DNA from: Hyphomicrobiales bacterium | GTDB taxonomy: Bacteria; Pseudomonadota; Alphaproteobacteria; Rhizobiales; Methyloligellaceae | Assembly: GCA_021775575.1 (NCBI GenBank) | Contig: JAJFHO010000020.1 | Coordinates: 1 to 38,811 of the forward strand | Length of the DNA: 38,811 nucleotides | Direction of reading: 5' to 3' | Shown here: piece after piece, positions 37,393-38,811 of the stretch | Numbering within the stretch: position 1 is the stretch's first letter | Layout: every line of letters begins with the position of its first letter | The notes under the pieces: generated by a model | Database searches by the model: none | The model's input: only the letters and a program-made list of their open reading frames with translations | What the model was told of the DNA's origin: nothing | Position numbers and translations under genes: made by a program

Positions 37393-37421
37393 TATTTAGG
37401 CGGTCTCGAGCGTCAACGCAA
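37393..37421 (-). promoter_or_regulatory. Candidate sigma-70 promoter of rpoZ-rel
   Basis: On the minus strand TTGCGT (37421-37416) and TAAATA (37398-37393) are 17 bases apart and lie in the 97-base gap between folK and rpoZ. The match is moderate. It could serve rpoZ, rel and downstream genes. Confidence 0.4.
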
Positions 37422-37452
37422 GCATGCTGCGACACCAGGCCATGGCTCGGGC

Positions 37453-38001
37453 CTAACATGCTGAATCCAGCTTTCGCAATATCCGTCCCCGGTTATGCTC
37501 CGCCATCCTGTTCCAGAGCGTGCACGCCGACGTGCCGAGCACGGGATGGCGCCAATTCGGTGCGACTTCCGCAAGCGGCGCCAGCACAAAGGGCCGCAGA
37601 TGGAGCTGCGGATGCGGTATCGAAAGGCGGCGCTCACCGTGGCCCGCGCGCGTCATGTTCCCCTGTCGCGCCGGCCAGCCGATAACCCTGCCCTTGTAAG
37701 CCAATATGTCGATGTCGAGGCTGCGCGGCCCCCAGGGCATCGCGGAACGCCCGCCGGCGCGGCGCTCGATCCGTTTCAGGGCACGCAGCAGGGCGTCCGG
37801 CGCAAGATGGCTGTCCCCGGCGACGGCGGCGTTTACGAATACGCTGCTTCTGCCTGGTCCGACTCCGGCGGTTTCGTATAGGGACGACCACGCACTGATC
37901 GTGAAAACGTGCCCGGCAAGCTCCTGTCTGCACTGTTCAATCGTTTCCGCCGGAGAGCCCCAGGGTCCGCTTCTGCTTGAGCCCAGTCCAAGAATGATCA
38001 C
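37453..38001 (-). CDS. folK: 2-amino-4-hydroxy-6-hydroxymethyldihydropteridine pyrophosphokinase
   Basis: Transfers pyrophosphate from ATP to the pterin in folate synthesis. It has 182 residues, near the upper end of the family. Signatures: MIILGLGSS at the N-terminus, SSLYETAGVG, FVNAAVAGDS, the catalytic GPRSLDIDILAYKG with the magnesium-binding Asp pair and the closing IPHPQLHLRPFVLAPLAEVAP. The usual R-x-x-R before the DID motif appears as RSAMPWGPRSLDID. It is divergent from the NYN gene and 97 bases upstream of rpoZ. Confidence 0.94.
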   Translation of the reverse strand: MIILGLGSSRSGPWGSPAETIEQCRQELAGHVFTISAWSSLYETAGVGPGRSSVFVNAAVAGDSHLAPDALLRALKRIERRAGGRSAMPWGPRSLDIDILAYKGRVIGWPARQGNMTRAGHGERRLSIPHPQLHLRPFVLAPLAEVAPNWRHPVLGTSACTLWNRMAEHNRGRILRKLDSAC

Positions 38002-38136
38002 CGCTGCGCTCCGCCATCCAGATTTGCCAAGCCTTTGCCCTGCACCTATAAAGCAGGCTTGGGCGGTAATGGCTCGGCGAGCCTTGCTCTTATTTAATTC
38101 TTTTTATTAATAGTTGCTCATAAGGAATTGCAAAAT

Positions 38137-38760
38137 ATGGATTTTTACAAAACAGAACGTGTTGCACTTTTCATCGATGGCGCCAATTTGTACGCGACAT
38201 CGAAATCTCTCGGCTTCGATATCGACTATAAGCGTCTTTTAAAGCTGTTCGGCGCCCAGGGGCAACTGGTTCGGGCGCTTTATTATACGGCGATTGCCGA
38301 GGATCAGGAATATTCCTCGATCCGCCCTCTGGTCGACTGGCTCGACTATAACGGCTACACGATGGTGACCAAGCCGACCAAGGAGTTTACCGACGCCGCC
38401 GGCCGGCGAAAGATCAAGGGCAATATGGATATCGAACTCGCCGTCGACGCGATGGAACTGGCGGAGCATCTCGACCATATCGTATTGTTCTCCGGCGACG
38501 GCGACTTCCGCTCCCTCGTCGAGGCGCTGCAATATAAGGGAAAGCGCGTCAGTGTCGTATCAACCCTGACGACCCAGCCGCCGATGATAGCCGATGAACT
38601 GCGCCGCCAGGCCGATATGTTCATCGACATCGCCGATCTGGAACAGCAGATCGGCCGCCCGACCCCCGGCCGCTCGCAACGCGGCCATGACGCTCATGAT
38701 GATGGCGCCGACCCCGATCTGGATTATGACGATGCGGAGGAAGAGCCGGTAGAGGTCTAG
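38137..38760 (+). CDS. NYN-domain protein (LabA/DUF88 family), probable RNase-like
   Basis: A 207-residue soluble protein with a NYN (PIN-like) domain at about 5-160. Acidic active-site motifs are present: VALFIDGANLYA, KGNMDIELAVDAMEL and IVLFSGDGDFRSLVEAL, the pattern of metal-dependent RNA-cleaving folds. The C-terminus after about 170 is acidic and low in complexity (HDDGADPDLDYDDAEEEP). Relatives in alphaproteobacteria lie in the same place beside folK-rpoZ-rel; their targets are unknown. The ATG at 38137 has AAGGA 10 bases upstream; the in-frame TTG at 38128 would be too close to it. The upstream region is AT-rich with a possible TTGCTC/TTAATA promoter (38084-38112, spacing 17). Confidence 0.9.
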   Translation: MDFYKTERVALFIDGANLYATSKSLGFDIDYKRLLKLFGAQGQLVRALYYTAIAEDQEYSSIRPLVDWLDYNGYTMVTKPTKEFTDAAGRRKIKGNMDIELAVDAMELAEHLDHIVLFSGDGDFRSLVEALQYKGKRVSVVSTLTTQPPMIADELRRQADMFIDIADLEQQIGRPTPGRSQRGHDAHDDGADPDLDYDDAEEEPVEV

Positions 38761-38790
38761 GCTTTCTCGTTGCGCGATCATGGAACACCG

Positions 38791-38811
38791 ATGAACCAGG
38801 CGGCGGAACCC
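38791..38811 (+). CDS. Possible start of a downstream gene (cut by the window edge)
   Basis: ATG followed by six sense codons (MNQAAEP), 30 bases after the NYN gene, with GGAACA 5-10 bases upstream. Only seven codons are present, so no family can be named and the start may be accidental. Confidence 0.25.

Noticed and set aside
38071-38083. GGCTC-GGC-GAGCC hairpin before the NYN gene as a terminator
   Set aside because: It lies between two divergent genes, so there is no transcript to terminate; the stem is only 5 bp and could be chance.

Overview
This window looks like a chromosomal housekeeping segment of an alphaproteobacterium, most likely of the order Hyphomicrobiales (Rhizobiales). The evidence is ALAS-type hemA instead of glutamyl-tRNA reductase, the order glyA-nrdR-ribD-ribE-ribBA-ribH-nusB-thiL, an LdtR-type MarR regulator beside an L,D-transpeptidase, a bacterial Bpt leucyltransferase, the order rpoZ-rel-pyrE-pdxJ-acpS-lepB-rnc-era-recO, high GC in third codon positions, and a short double-hairpin intergenic repeat of the kind common in rhizobia. 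I see no transposase, integrase, phage gene, CRISPR array, rRNA or tRNA.

Layout. From 1 to 3.7 kb: the 5' part of a membrane H+-pyrophosphatase gene (minus, running off the left edge), an MFS transporter (minus) and a divergent TSUP permease (plus). From 3.7 to 10.5 kb: a tight minus-strand operon glyA-nrdR-ribD-ribE-ribBA-ribH-nusB-thiL. It covers one-carbon metabolism, ribonucleotide reductase control, riboflavin synthesis, transcription antitermination and thiamine diphosphate formation. From 10.9 to 14.7 kb: hemA with a small DUF6898-type partner, an L,D-transpeptidase with its own terminator, and ldtR, all minus. From 14.8 to 21.2 kb: a 3-hydroxyisobutyryl-CoA hydrolase-like enzyme, a divergent extensin-like protein, a thiol dioxygenase-like cupin and the giant fused isobutyryl-CoA mutase icmF. 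From 21.3 to 26.9 kb (plus): hemB, ilvA, an RDD protein, an SLC13-type permease and bpt. From 27.0 to 38.0 kb (minus): parC, recO, era, rnc, lepB, acpS, pdxJ, pyrE, rel, rpoZ and folK. A divergent NYN-domain protein ends the window.

How the parts fit. SHMT (glyA) makes glycine, which ALAS (hemA) uses; HemB takes the next haem step. A perfect FNR/FixK-type palindrome lies upstream of hemA, which suggests oxygen control of haem synthesis. The riboflavin genes make lumazine and riboflavin, but the RibA half of RibBA has lost its zinc cysteines, so GTP cyclohydrolase II must be encoded elsewhere. HIBCH and IcmF both act on branched C4 acyl-CoA metabolism.

I found no clearly undescribed multi-gene system. 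The best leads are a 107-bp double-hairpin element present twice in opposite orientations, each copy supplying the stop codon of the gene before it and ending in a terminator-like hairpin; the FNR-type box placed against the ldt terminator; the degenerate GCHII domain; and a CtrA-like or operator-like TTAA array in front of ldtR.
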